A stretch of DNA of 64,000 bases from Bacteroidaceae bacterium (GTDB lineage: Bacteria > Bacteroidota > Bacteroidia > Bacteroidales > Bacteroidaceae): positions 33,673-97,672 of the forward strand of contig JAGCPY010000094.1 in assembly GCA_017965425.1 (NCBI GenBank), written 5' to 3'. Of this stretch, positions 55,671-64,000 are shown piece after piece. Each line of letters starts with the position of its first letter. Within the stretch, counting starts at the first letter, position 1. The position numbers and the translations under genes were made by a program. A model generated the notes under the pieces. The model had not been told where the DNA came from. It saw nothing but the letters and a program-made list of their open reading frames with translations, and searched no databases.

Positions 55671-58439
55671 ATGAAACGCCACCTGCTAACTTCCTTCTTC
55701 TTCTTGCTCCTCACCCTGACGGTGCTGGCGCAGAATGCAGCTTACTACAAAGCGGCCAACGGAAAGATGAAAGCCGAACTTAAAGCGGCCTTGAAAGGCA
55801 TCATCGCCAACCACACGAAAATCACATACGACAACCTCTGGGCCGCCTATGAGAAGGTGGACTACATCGAGAACAAGACCAACAGCAGTGGCCAGTACAA
55901 GGTTTTTGACTACTATTCAAACGAAACCTTCTACTTCAATGGCAACGGGAAGGCTGTCAGCGGCATGAACAAAGAGCATGTGGCTCCGCAGAGCTGGTGG
56001 GGCGGCGGCACGAACATCAATGTCGGCTGCGACTTGATTCAAGTGCTTCCGTCCGAGGCGAAAGCCAACTCTGCCAAGAGCAACTACCCCCTGGGGGTCG
56101 TCACCGGTTCGGTGTCCTTCACCAACGCCCGCATCAAGACCGGCAAAGGCAGCAACGGGAAGATGGTCTTCGAACCATGTGATGAATACAAAGGCGACTT
56201 CGCACGCATCTATTTCTACGTAGCCACTTGTTACCCAGATGTCGAATGGGAATCATTCAGCGACATTGAAGTGGCCTTCACCAAACAAGACTACCCGACG
56301 CTCAAGGCAGACTTCGTCAACCTGCTCCTGCAATGGCATCGTCAGGATCCCGTCTGCGAATGGGAACAGACACGCAACAACCGCGCATACAAGGTTCAGA
56401 AGAACCGCAACCCCTTCATCGACTATCCCGAACTGGCTGAGTACATCTGGGGGACCAAGGTTAATGAGGTCTTCAAGCTCGACGGCTCAGACGACGGCAC
56501 CGGTGGCGACGCACACAACGAGACACTGCCGCCCACCATCTTCGACTTTGGTTCCAACAACTGGGGCTTCCCCGTGGGGGCTGCCAACAAGACCGATATG
56601 GCAGCCAACTACACCAACAACGACCAGACCATCACGGTGGCAGGATCGTCGGGCGAAGGCTATTACTGGCACACGGGCGGCTACCTCATCATGGGCAAGA
56701 ACGGTGCATACCTCACCCTGCCGGCATTCGAGAATGCGGTTGACAGCATCAAGGTTTTCGGACATGCAGGCGCATCCTACCAAGTCGTACAGAACATCTA
56801 CGTCGGCAATCAGGCTGTCAGCACGGCCACCACTGGAGCAGCCACACAAAAGACAGACAACGCCGACAGCGAGGCCATCACCAACACCTACATCATCAAT
56901 CCCGCATATCAGGCTGCCGGCAATCGCTACACGCTGAAGATCACGAGCAGACACAACACCCAGATTGCCCAAATTACGGTTTACTTCAAGCCTATCACCA
57001 TCGAGCAGCAGCAGCCTGTCTTCGACTTCGCCTACGAGGCTACGACCGACTTCGGACAACCCTACTCGCTCTCAGAGGATGACATCACGGGCGGACCTGT
57101 GCAACTCACCGTCACGCCTGCCGAAGCAGCGACCGTCAGCGGCCTCACCATCACTCCCGGCTATGCTGGCGAGCTACATGCCACCGTCACCACTTCCGAG
57201 ACAAAATACTATTCGGCAGGCACCGATGACTTCACCTTGACCGTTTCACAGCCCGCACCCATTGGCGGAGGAAAGGCGAACACGCAAACCATGTCTATGT
57301 TTGAGGAACATTTCAGCTCCTTCACTTCGGGAACTGGCGGACGCGACGGCGCCTTCACGGGCAGCGTGGCCAACTCTGCGTTCTCCGCGAACGACAATTG
57401 GAGCAGTACCTCTAAGATATTCATCGCTAAAGAAAGTGTCAAGATGGGCACCAGTGCCGAAAACGGTGTCCTGCAATCGGTTCCCATTGACCTAACGGGC
57501 AATGCCACGCTTACGTTCAGTGCTGCCGGCTGGGGTTCTGGCACCAACAGCCTCACCGTCACGGCCACGGGCGGCAACCTCTCTGGCGACACCGACATCA
57601 CCCTCACGAACGGGCAATGGTCTGACTACGTCGTCAGTATCACAGGCGCCACGGGCAGCGTCGTGCTCACGTTCACTGGCAAACGAGGCTTCATCGACGA
57701 CATCGTCCTGGAGGGCGAGGTACAACCAAGCGACTTCGCCGCAGAACCCGTCCAACTCGATACAGATGGCTTTGCCACCTACGCCAGCGACTACACGCTC
57801 GATCTCACACACAATGACGGCTTCACAGCCTGGAAGGCCGTGGAAATCCGTGGCAAGTGGCTCGTAATGCATCCCGTGACTGGTATCGTACCCGCTGGCA
57901 CGCCTCTTATCTTCAAGGGAGAAGCCAACGCACAGCTGAACATCCCCACCACCAACGACATGCCCACCGACAACCATGCCGACAACCTGCTCTGTGCAAC
58001 CCTCGCACCCACCGTTGTATGGCAGAACGAGTACATGGGCCTCGACGGGAACCACTTCCAAGTCATCACCGACCAGTATGCCGTCCTCGAAGCCAACCAG
58101 GCCATCCTCGACACCGACTTGATGGATGCTGATGCAGAATCCGACTCTCTCACCTTCGTCTTCTCCAGCGCCAACACCATCGCCGGCGATGTCAACAGCG
58201 ACGGCGCAGTCACCATTGCCGACGTCACCGCCCTCGTCAACATCATCCTCGGCAAAACCATTGGCGGCACACCCGACCTCGCCATTGCCGATGTCAACCA
58301 TGACGGCACAGTCACCATTGCCGACGTCACAGCCCTTGTCAACATGATTTTGGGCAAAAAAGCCTCAATCCCTCACCATGCAAGCCAACTTATTGACACT
58401 CAGCGCAATCCGGGTGAGGGAACGGTGAGGAAATGGTGA
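55671..58439 (+). CDS. Secreted endonuclease I with dockerin-like repeats, 3' end altered by E4
   Basis: This 922-residue exported protein has a signal peptide (cleavage after VLAQ) and an endonuclease I domain (about 25-265) with NKEHVAPQSWWGGG carrying the catalytic His. It should degrade extracellular DNA or RNA. Beta-sandwich modules follow, then near residues 841-895 two dockerin-like repeats (DVNSDGAVTIADVTALVN and DVNHDGTVTIADVTALVN). The last 27 codons (from about 58356) are read from the left end of element E4, so the original stop was lost and the tail ending GEGTVRKW is probably foreign. Confidence 0.83.
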   Translation: MKRHLLTSFFFLLLTLTVLAQNAAYYKAANGKMKAELKAALKGIIANHTKITYDNLWAAYEKVDYIENKTNSSGQYKVFDYYSNETFYFNGNGKAVSGMNKEHVAPQSWWGGGTNINVGCDLIQVLPSEAKANSAKSNYPLGVVTGSVSFTNARIKTGKGSNGKMVFEPCDEYKGDFARIYFYVATCYPDVEWESFSDIEVAFTKQDYPTLKADFVNLLLQWHRQDPVCEWEQTRNNRAYKVQKNRNPFIDYPELAEYIWGTKVNEVFKLDGSDDGTGGDAHNETLPPTIFDFGSNNWGFPVGAANKTDMAANYTNNDQTITVAGSSGEGYYWHTGGYLIMGKNGAYLTLPAFENAVDSIKVFGHAGASYQVVQNIYVGNQAVSTATTGAATQKTDNADSEAITNTYIINPAYQAAGNRYTLKITSRHNTQIAQITVYFKPITIEQQQPVFDFAYEATTDFGQPYSLSEDDITGGPVQLTVTPAEAATVSGLTITPGYAGELHATVTTSETKYYSAGTDDFTLTVSQPAPIGGGKANTQTMSMFEEHFSSFTSGTGGRDGAFTGSVANSAFSANDNWSSTSKIFIAKESVKMGTSAENGVLQSVPIDLTGNATLTFSAAGWGSGTNSLTVTATGGNLSGDTDITLTNGQWSDYVVSITGATGSVVLTFTGKRGFIDDIVLEGEVQPSDFAAEPVQLDTDGFATYASDYTLDLTHNDGFTAWKAVEIRGKWLVMHPVTGIVPAGTPLIFKGEANAQLNIPTTNDMPTDNHADNLLCATLAPTVVWQNEYMGLDGNHFQVITDQYAVLEANQAILDTDLMDADAESDSLTFVFSSANTIAGDVNSDGAVTIADVTALVNIILGKTIGGTPDLAIADVNHDGTVTIADVTALVNMILGKKASIPHHASQLIDTQRNPGEGTVRKW

Positions 58440-58518
58440 GGGAAGGTGAGGGATGCACTTTTCAAGGAGGTGTGTTTTCCTTTTTGAATCGTCAAACTCT
58501 TTGATTATCAGACAGCTT

Positions 58519-58554
58519 CTTCCGCAGACTCCTCTTTTATGGGGGCTGCGGAAG
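58519..58554 (+). promoter_or_regulatory. Hairpin upstream of the virE promoter
   Basis: CTTCCGCAG (58519-58527) pairs perfectly with CTGCGGAAG (58546-58554) around an 18-base loop, about 10 bases before the -33 element. It may be a binding site or a structural part of E4; there is no T run, so it is not a terminator. Confidence 0.45.
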
Positions 58555-58562
58555 ATTTCGTC

Positions 58563-58593
58563 TTGCACAATTCACGAAAAACCACTACCTTTG
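58563..58593 (+). promoter_or_regulatory. Promoter of the virE gene
   Basis: TTG at 58563 and TACCTTTG at 58586-58593 are 20 bases apart. The predicted leader is about 135 bases and includes the 22-bp array. Confidence 0.7.
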
Positions 58594-58631
58594 CCGCAGG
58601 AAAACCCGAACGAACGTGTGAGACAACAGGC

Positions 58632-58697
58632 ACACACACCTTCCTCTCAGAACGTAAACACCTTCCAGCCTGAATGTGCACACCTTCCCACAGAATC
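58632..58697. repeat. 22-bp tandem repeat array A6 in the virE leader (3 units)
   Basis: Units start at 58632, 58654 and 58676, with cores ACACACAC, GTAAACAC and GTGCACAC, each followed by CTTCC and a GAA end. Here the array lies between promoter and start codon, so it is transcribed. Confidence 0.6.
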
Positions 58698-58735
58698 CAA
58701 CACACAACACACCTAACACATTAAAATTTTCAACC

Positions 58736-59929
58736 ATGACACAAACCATCTTACAACCGACAGCAACCAACCCCACACAGGCTACCAACATCATGCAGCA
58801 ACTCATCGACAGTCTGACCGAATGCTATGAATTTCGCCACAACGTCATCATGGGTTATGCCGAAACACGACCAAAGAACGACCCCGACGCCTCTTGGTCA
58901 CCCGTCACGGAACAAGTGCTCAACACCATGACTATCAAGCTCTTGAAATCAGGATTAAACGTCTGGGACCGCGATGTACGGCGATTTATCAACTCCACCG
59001 ACTTGCCCGACTTCAACCCCGTGGCCGACTACCTCTCCAGCGTCGCCGGACGTTGGGACGGGCAAGACCACATCCGTGCCCTGGCCCGCACCGTACCCAC
59101 CGACGTGCCACGACGCTGGCCGGCATGGTTCCACCGTTGGTTCCTCGCGATGGTGGCGCAATGGCAGGGACGCGACCACAGCTTCGGCAACGCCATCGTG
59201 CCACTGCTCATCTCCGAACAGGGAATGCACAAGAGCACCTTCTGCCGATTATTGCTTCCGGAACCATTGCGTTCATGGGGCTACACCGACAACTGCACAC
59301 TGGCCGACGAGCGCCAGATACACCTCATGATGAGCCAGATGCTGCTCATCAACCTCGACGAGTTCAACCGCATCTCACCACAGAAGCAATCGGGACTACT
59401 GAAAAACATCGTGCAGTTGCCGTCCGTCAAAGTGCGTCGTCCCTATTCCAGCCACACCGAGGAGATTCCACGTCTGGCTTCCTTCATCGCCACCACCAAC
59501 ATGTCGCGCATCCTCGCCGACCCAACAGGTTCTCGACGTTTCATCGGCGTGCAGATAACAGGGCCCATCCACATTCCACGCTCCATCAACCACGAACAGC
59601 TTTATGCCCAAGCACTTGCAGAATTGGACCACGGCATCCGCTACTGGTTCACCGACACTGAGACGAAGTCCATCATGCAACACAACCGCAAATACCACAT
59701 CACCTCTGATGCAGAAGGCTTCTTCCTCGAACACTTCGAACTCACCACCGACGAGACCCTCGGTCAATGGATGTCTGCAGCCAGTATCATTGAGAGCCTC
59801 CACAAGAAAGCCCGTGGTTCCTTCCGTGCGCCAACCGTCTATATGATGGGAAGAACCCTCAGCTGTTTGCCAGGCATCGTCCGGCAACACACACATTACG
59901 GAGAACGCTATCTGGTCAGAGCCAAGTAG
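58736..59929 (+). CDS. VirE/VapE-family P-loop ATPase with DUF3874 tail
   Basis: The protein is 397 residues from the ATG at 58736, after an AT-rich spacer; an in-frame ATG at 58676 lies inside the repeat array. An N-terminal DNA-binding-like part is followed by a VirE ATPase core with Walker A-like SEQGMHKST (160-168), Walker B LLINLDEF (203-210), sensor ATTN (252-255) and arginine finger GSRRF (265-269). The C-terminus matches DUF3874 (RAPTVYMMGRTLSCLPGI). Relatives include replication proteins of phage satellites. It is the only gene of element E4 and lies between iteron-like arrays, so it may bind them. Confidence 0.83.
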   Translation: MTQTILQPTATNPTQATNIMQQLIDSLTECYEFRHNVIMGYAETRPKNDPDASWSPVTEQVLNTMTIKLLKSGLNVWDRDVRRFINSTDLPDFNPVADYLSSVAGRWDGQDHIRALARTVPTDVPRRWPAWFHRWFLAMVAQWQGRDHSFGNAIVPLLISEQGMHKSTFCRLLLPEPLRSWGYTDNCTLADERQIHLMMSQMLLINLDEFNRISPQKQSGLLKNIVQLPSVKVRRPYSSHTEEIPRLASFIATTNMSRILADPTGSRRFIGVQITGPIHIPRSINHEQLYAQALAELDHGIRYWFTDTETKSIMQHNRKYHITSDAEGFFLEHFELTTDETLGQWMSAASIIESLHKKARGSFRAPTVYMMGRTLSCLPGIVRQHTHYGERYLVRAK

Positions 59930-60192
59930 AAAACCCTCACCATCCCTCACCAATCCCTCACCAATCCCTCACCTGCAAAACATTCAAAATCAAAAGAATA
60001 TCTTGTTCGGTGAGGGATTGAGACTTTTTTCAGGAAAAACAGGGTACAGAATCCATCCGACGGCATCTACGGGAACGTCAAGAAAAATGTTTCCGTCTTA
60101 TTTTCAATAACTTACACCTAATAATGACAATCTGAAAGACAGGCAGGCTCAGATAAGTTCAATCACGTAAAGCTAACGCCACACTCCACTTG

Positions 60193-60594
60193 TCATTGCA
60201 TCTTCCACTCATCGTCAACCTTCACCATCGGCAGTCCCACCTCTTCGGTGGTGTGATCGGCAAAGACAAGCTGAAGAAACACCTGTGCCATATCGCCATC
60301 GATGGTATCGCCCACGGCCTTGGCCGACAGCATCCGGCCATGACGCGAATGCTCTGTGGCCACATGCTCATGGACGAGGTCAACCATCTGAGAACGGTAT
60401 TCTGGCGACATTTGGTCGGCATAGGAAATCTCTTCGACGAACTTCTCATATCGTTGATCGGCCAAAAGGCTGTAGCATTTCTCGGCTGCACAGCGGACGC
60501 TGCGCTGCTCGGCTGTTAGGCCGTCACGACGACAGGCTGCCAACAACAGCAACATCGCCAAAAGGAAAGTTAGAAGATTGAAACGTGAATGCAT
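60193..60594 (-). CDS. Small lipoprotein, DUF4878-like
   Basis: The protein is 133 residues from the ATG at 60594 (MHSRFNLLTFLLAMLLLLAAC), with a lipobox at residue 21. The rest is a small NTF2-like alpha/beta domain (CYSLLADQRYEKFVEEI near residue 40, ending VKVDDEWKMQ), as in DUF4878 proteins of Bacteroidales. The function is unknown. It is divergent from dnaK. The 60031-60192 stretch downstream shows nothing. Confidence 0.72.
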   Translation of the reverse strand: MHSRFNLLTFLLAMLLLLAACRRDGLTAEQRSVRCAAEKCYSLLADQRYEKFVEEISYADQMSPEYRSQMVDLVHEHVATEHSRHGRMLSAKAVGDTIDGDMAQVFLQLVFADHTTEEVGLPMVKVDDEWKMQ

Positions 60595-60652
60595 GGGTAT
60601 CAAAAATCGTAAAAACATTCATAATAATGCCATTTTGGCAGAATTGCGTGTG

Positions 60653-60684
60653 CAAAGATAGTCAACGTGTCGGGAATGGCCAAA
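60653..60684 (-). promoter_or_regulatory. Promoter of the small lipoprotein
   Basis: On the minus strand TTTGG (60684-60680) and TATCTTTG (60660-60653) are 19 bases apart. Confidence 0.75.
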
Positions 60685-60739
60685 AAAAGTCAGCCCTTTT
60701 TATTTTAATATTGGTACCCATGCGCGCGAATATTGGTTT

Positions 60740-60754
60740 TGGCACACACTTTGC
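60740..60754 (+). promoter_or_regulatory. Sigma-54-type -24/-12 promoter of dnaK
   Basis: TGGCAC, five bases, then TTGC is an exact match to the core of the RpoN promoter consensus. It is the best promoter-like sequence upstream of dnaK, where no TAnnTTTG element is seen close by. The predicted leader is about 105 bases. Transcription from it would need an enhancer-binding activator. Confidence 0.55.
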
Positions 60755-60873
60755 TTTGCTTCAGATGTCTGCCAAGACAGTCCCTCAACATAAGATGAAC
60801 TGCACGAGCATGACAAAGCAAATGACACTTCAACCTTCAAACGATAAACATTAACAATTAAAATTATACAACT

Positions 60874-62820
<1,947 letters not shown>

Positions 62821-62841
62821 GGAACTAAATCACATCATGAT

Positions 62842-62875
62842 AGTGCGCAGCCACAACGGTTGCGCACTTTTTTTA
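62842..62875 (+). terminator. Terminator of dnaK
   Basis: GTGCGCAgCC pairs with GGtTGCGCAC around a 5-base loop, and an eight-T run follows. Confidence 0.88.
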
Positions 62876-62912
62876 GTCTATTTACTAGTTATACATCATC
62901 ACCTCACCAGAC

Positions 62913-62959
62913 CATTTGTCCGAAGGTATTGAAATTATTCTAATAGTGTCGGACAAATG
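62913..62959. repeat. 11-bp inverted repeat after dnaK
   Basis: CATTTGTCCGA (62913-62923) and TCGGACAAATG (62949-62959) are perfect inverted copies 25 bp apart, with AT-rich DNA between. There is no T run. It could be an operator or the edge of an inserted segment, as decayed toxin-antitoxin genes start 20 bases later. Confidence 0.45.
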
Positions 62960-62978
62960 CTTTTGACTTATTGAGTAC

Positions 62979-63275
62979 TTAACTATTATTTCCGTCCAAC
63001 AACATCAATCCTTTTACCGTCAGCAAATAACGTTGACGGGGATGATGGGGATTTGCAGGATACTTCATACACACAAATCCTTCTCTTATTGCTGGTGTGA
63101 GAGAATAATCCATAAAGTTCGGACGGTTCTTCAAACCTACGGCTTCCATCATGCTCTTCACACTCATTTCTTCTTTACCGATTGCCAAGACCAAACGCGT
63201 TACATTCTCAGAAGACGGTTGTATGTCGATTGAACTTGAATGGGTACTTGTATGGGTGTCGTTCTCATCATCCAT
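62979..63275 (-). pseudogene. Fic-type toxin remnant (N-terminal bases joined to C-terminal winged helix)
   Basis: This 98-codon frame starts MDDENDTHTSTHSSS at the place where a Fic toxin normally starts, overlapping the antitoxin stop. It then continues with a winged-helix-like C-terminus (VKSMMEAVGLKNRPNFMDYS, then KYPANPHHPRQRYLLT) of the type found at the end of Bacteroidales Fic proteins. The Fic core with its HPFxxGNGR motif is missing, so a large internal deletion is likely. The family assignment is from pattern memory. Confidence 0.55.
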
Positions 63276-63492
63276 TCACATAATAAGACTGTAGCTGTTC
63301 TCTCACCTCATCGATGGTGATGTCACCCTCAATGTGCTTTACAGCTATTTCCTTCAGATAGTCAGACACACGAAGCCCATCTATGTCTTGAAGTCCTATT
63401 GCAGTACGCTAAGCCGAAACCCGCTCACGTTTATGTGGCTCTGCCACACGTTCGTAAGCCTCAAAGTCAATGTATTTCTGCTTTTCGCTCAT
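63268..63492 (-). pseudogene. VbhA-like antitoxin with a nonsense codon
   Basis: Read through one stop, the 74-codon frame (MSEKQKYIDFEAYERVAEPH at the start; IGLQDIDGLRVSDYLKEIA and KHIEGDITIDEVREQL after the stop) matches the short VbhA-type antitoxins that inhibit Fic toxins. Codon 28 is TAG, where the second copy at 63512-63676 has TGG (Trp in SAWRTA), so it is inactivated by a point mutation. Its stop overlaps the toxin remnant start, the normal operon layout for this pair. Confidence 0.65.
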
Positions 63493-63708
63493 ATCTCGTC
63501 TTACTTTCTTCTTATAACGTTTTTGTTTCTTGCTCTATTGCCCGATATTCAGATGCGTGACAGCTACTGACCCTAATGTCACTTGCAGTACGCCAAGCCG
63601 AGGCCCGCTCACGTTTATGTGGCTCTGCCACACGTTCGTAAGCCTCAAAGTCAATGTATTTCTGCTTTTCGCTCATATCTCGTCTTACTTTCTTCTTATA
63701 ACGTTTTT
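63399..63708. repeat. 126-bp direct repeat of the antitoxin 5' end
   Basis: Positions 63399-63524 and 63583-63708 are the same 126 bp with three mismatches, 184 bp apart. The repeat covers the leader and the first 30 or so codons of the VbhA-like antitoxin. Confidence 0.85.
63512..63676 (-). pseudogene. Truncated second copy of the VbhA-like antitoxin
   Basis: This 54-codon frame has the same start as the antitoxin pseudogene and an intact Trp codon (ASAWRTA), but leaves homology after residue 31. It then reads unrelated sequence (SDIRVSSCHASEYRAIEQ) to a stop in the leader of the other copy. It looks like the upstream product of a partial tandem duplication. It retains no VbhA inhibitory helix. 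Confidence 0.6.
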
Positions 63709-63857
63709 ATTCCGTTCTTATTTCCGTGTCTTCGTAGATTCGTGAGTCCGTAATACTTTCAGCCTTCATCCATCATACATCTCACATCATACCTCTTACC
63801 TCAGCCTTCTTCAGCGGATCAAAGTCCCGTGATTCTTTATCTTCTTCATCCTACTCA

Positions 63858-64000
63858 TTATATCAAATCCTTAAAATACCCAAAGTCACCATCAACCAAT
63901 ATCCTTCGATCGAGACCAACATTTCTTTTCTCGCACGAAGTCTCAGATACCATTGCACATGAGAAGCAAGCAGCATAATTCAACTGATCCTCGTTTTCCC
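63858..64000 (-). CDS. C-terminus of a DUF1998 protein (DrmB/DruE-like), open at right edge
   Basis: Only the last 47 codons lie in the window: NEDQLNYAACFSCAMVSETS, then CEKRNVGLDRRILVDGDFGY and FKDLI, stop. Cysteines in CFSC and ETSCE and the following LDR are the closing signature of DUF1998 domains, found in DrmB of DISARM, DruE of Druantia and some helicases. Which of these it is cannot be told. It ends next to a decayed toxin-antitoxin locus, so a defence island may lie to the right. The 63709-63857 stretch shows no gene. Confidence 0.5.
   Translation of the reverse strand, partial: ENEDQLNYAACFSCAMVSETSCEKRNVGLDRRILVDGDFGYFKDLI

Larger units (their letters stand above)
58356..60030. 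mobile_element. E4: candidate mobile element carrying one VirE-DUF3874 gene
   Basis: This 1675 bp segment is bounded by the same ends as E1-E3. The left end (58356-58453) has AAAAAAGCCTCAATCCCTCACC, 35 bp, then GGTGAG sites at 11, 11 and 10 bp. The right end (59933-60030) is the mirror image, finishing GGTGAGGGATTGAGACTTTTTT. Inside are a hairpin, a promoter, a 22-bp repeat array and one gene whose stop is four bases from the right array. The left end interrupts the endonuclease gene. There is no transposase or integrase gene and no clear target duplication. That it moves is inferred. Confidence 0.6.

Noticed and set aside
3136-58697. 22-bp arrays or E-element ends as CRISPR arrays
   Set aside because: The 22-bp units abut with no unique spacers, and in E elements only one 35-bp stretch occurs per end between inverted sites; there are no cas genes in the window.
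58676-58735. Upstream ATG for the virE gene
   Set aside because: The extra 20 residues are encoded by the 22-bp array and AT-rich leader and do not resemble relatives' N-termini.
3260-60030. E elements as plain transcription terminators
   Set aside because: They have T runs at the right edge but are 200-300 bp long with fixed site spacing, one lies between divergent genes, and one encloses a gene. Termination may be a side effect.
3250-60040. Target-site duplications around E1-E4
   Set aside because: Flanks (for example TTTTAC/GTAC at E1, GGC/CAG at E4) show no consistent direct duplication, so none is claimed.

Overview
The window is a 64 kb piece of a Bacteroidales chromosome, most like Prevotella or a close relative, with moderately high GC. 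The evidence is: promoters of the Bacteroidetes type (-33 TTTG, 19-20 bp, -7 TAnnTTTG) ahead of most transcription units; almost no Shine-Dalgarno sequences; gene neighbourhoods typical of the order (nadK next to pdxJ, DUF177-rpmF-fabH-era-der, fabG-tetR, mtnN-luxS); Tat-exported Gfo/Idh enzymes with DUF1080 proteins; Prevotella-style C-terminal YDLSGRR motifs; and a VirE-DUF3874 gene. The species cannot be named from this sequence.

Layout. 1-3.0 kb, minus strand: tRNA-Ala, NAD kinase, an ABC exporter and the start of a BASS-like transporter. 3.8-7.9 kb, plus: pdxJ, a DJ-1 protein, ispD, and a recG without a normal start codon. 8-13.4 kb, plus: two Tat-exported Gfo/Idh oxidoreductases, a small membrane protein, a two-domain DUF1080 protein and ApbE, probably an envelope pathway acting on 3-keto sugars. 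13.6-19.8 kb, plus: a four-gene envelope operon (LPP20-like protein, PEGA/beta-barrel protein, two lipoproteins). 20-25 kb: rluA family, fabG, tetR, initiator tRNA, dnaG. 25-30 kb: phosphopantetheinyl transferase, histidine phosphatase, SIMPL protein, a lone AraC DNA-binding domain, rhamnose mutarotase. 29.6-37.8 kb, minus: YhaM-like HD nuclease, ABC ATPase, GH20 hexosaminidase, two small membrane proteins, a sodium:amino acid symporter, luxS, mtnN and a beta-barrel protein. 38-50 kb, minus: recQ, recJ, two Omp28-like secreted proteins, and an operon with three peptidases (C1, M24, C11). 50-58.4 kb, plus: sensor kinase, DUF177, rpmF, fabH, era, der, and a secreted endonuclease I with dockerin-like repeats. 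58.4-64 kb: a VirE gene inside a structured repeat element, a small lipoprotein, dnaK behind a sigma-54-like promoter, a decayed Fic/VbhA toxin-antitoxin locus, and the tail of a DUF1998 protein that may mark a defence island beyond the right edge.

The most unusual content is a set of interspersed repeats. (i) Four elements (E1-E4) share one design at all eight ends: an outer TCAATCCCTCACC site, exactly 35 bp of largely variable DNA, then four GGTGAG sites spaced 11, 11 and 10 bp. In E4 these ends enclose a single gene, a VirE-DUF3874 P-loop ATPase, and the left end runs into the 3' end of the endonuclease gene. E1-E3 have the same ends with no gene. This looks like an undescribed mobile element with miniature derivatives. 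(ii) Six intergenic arrays are built on a 22 bp unit with a GTGTACAC core; three of them lie about 60 bp from E1, E2 and E3, and one lies in the leader of the E4 gene. (iii) A BIME-like GC-rich palindrome family occurs between rpmF and fabH and across the recQ start, where it supplies the start codon and N-terminus of RecQ; a single arm is inserted in frame in the dnaG linker.
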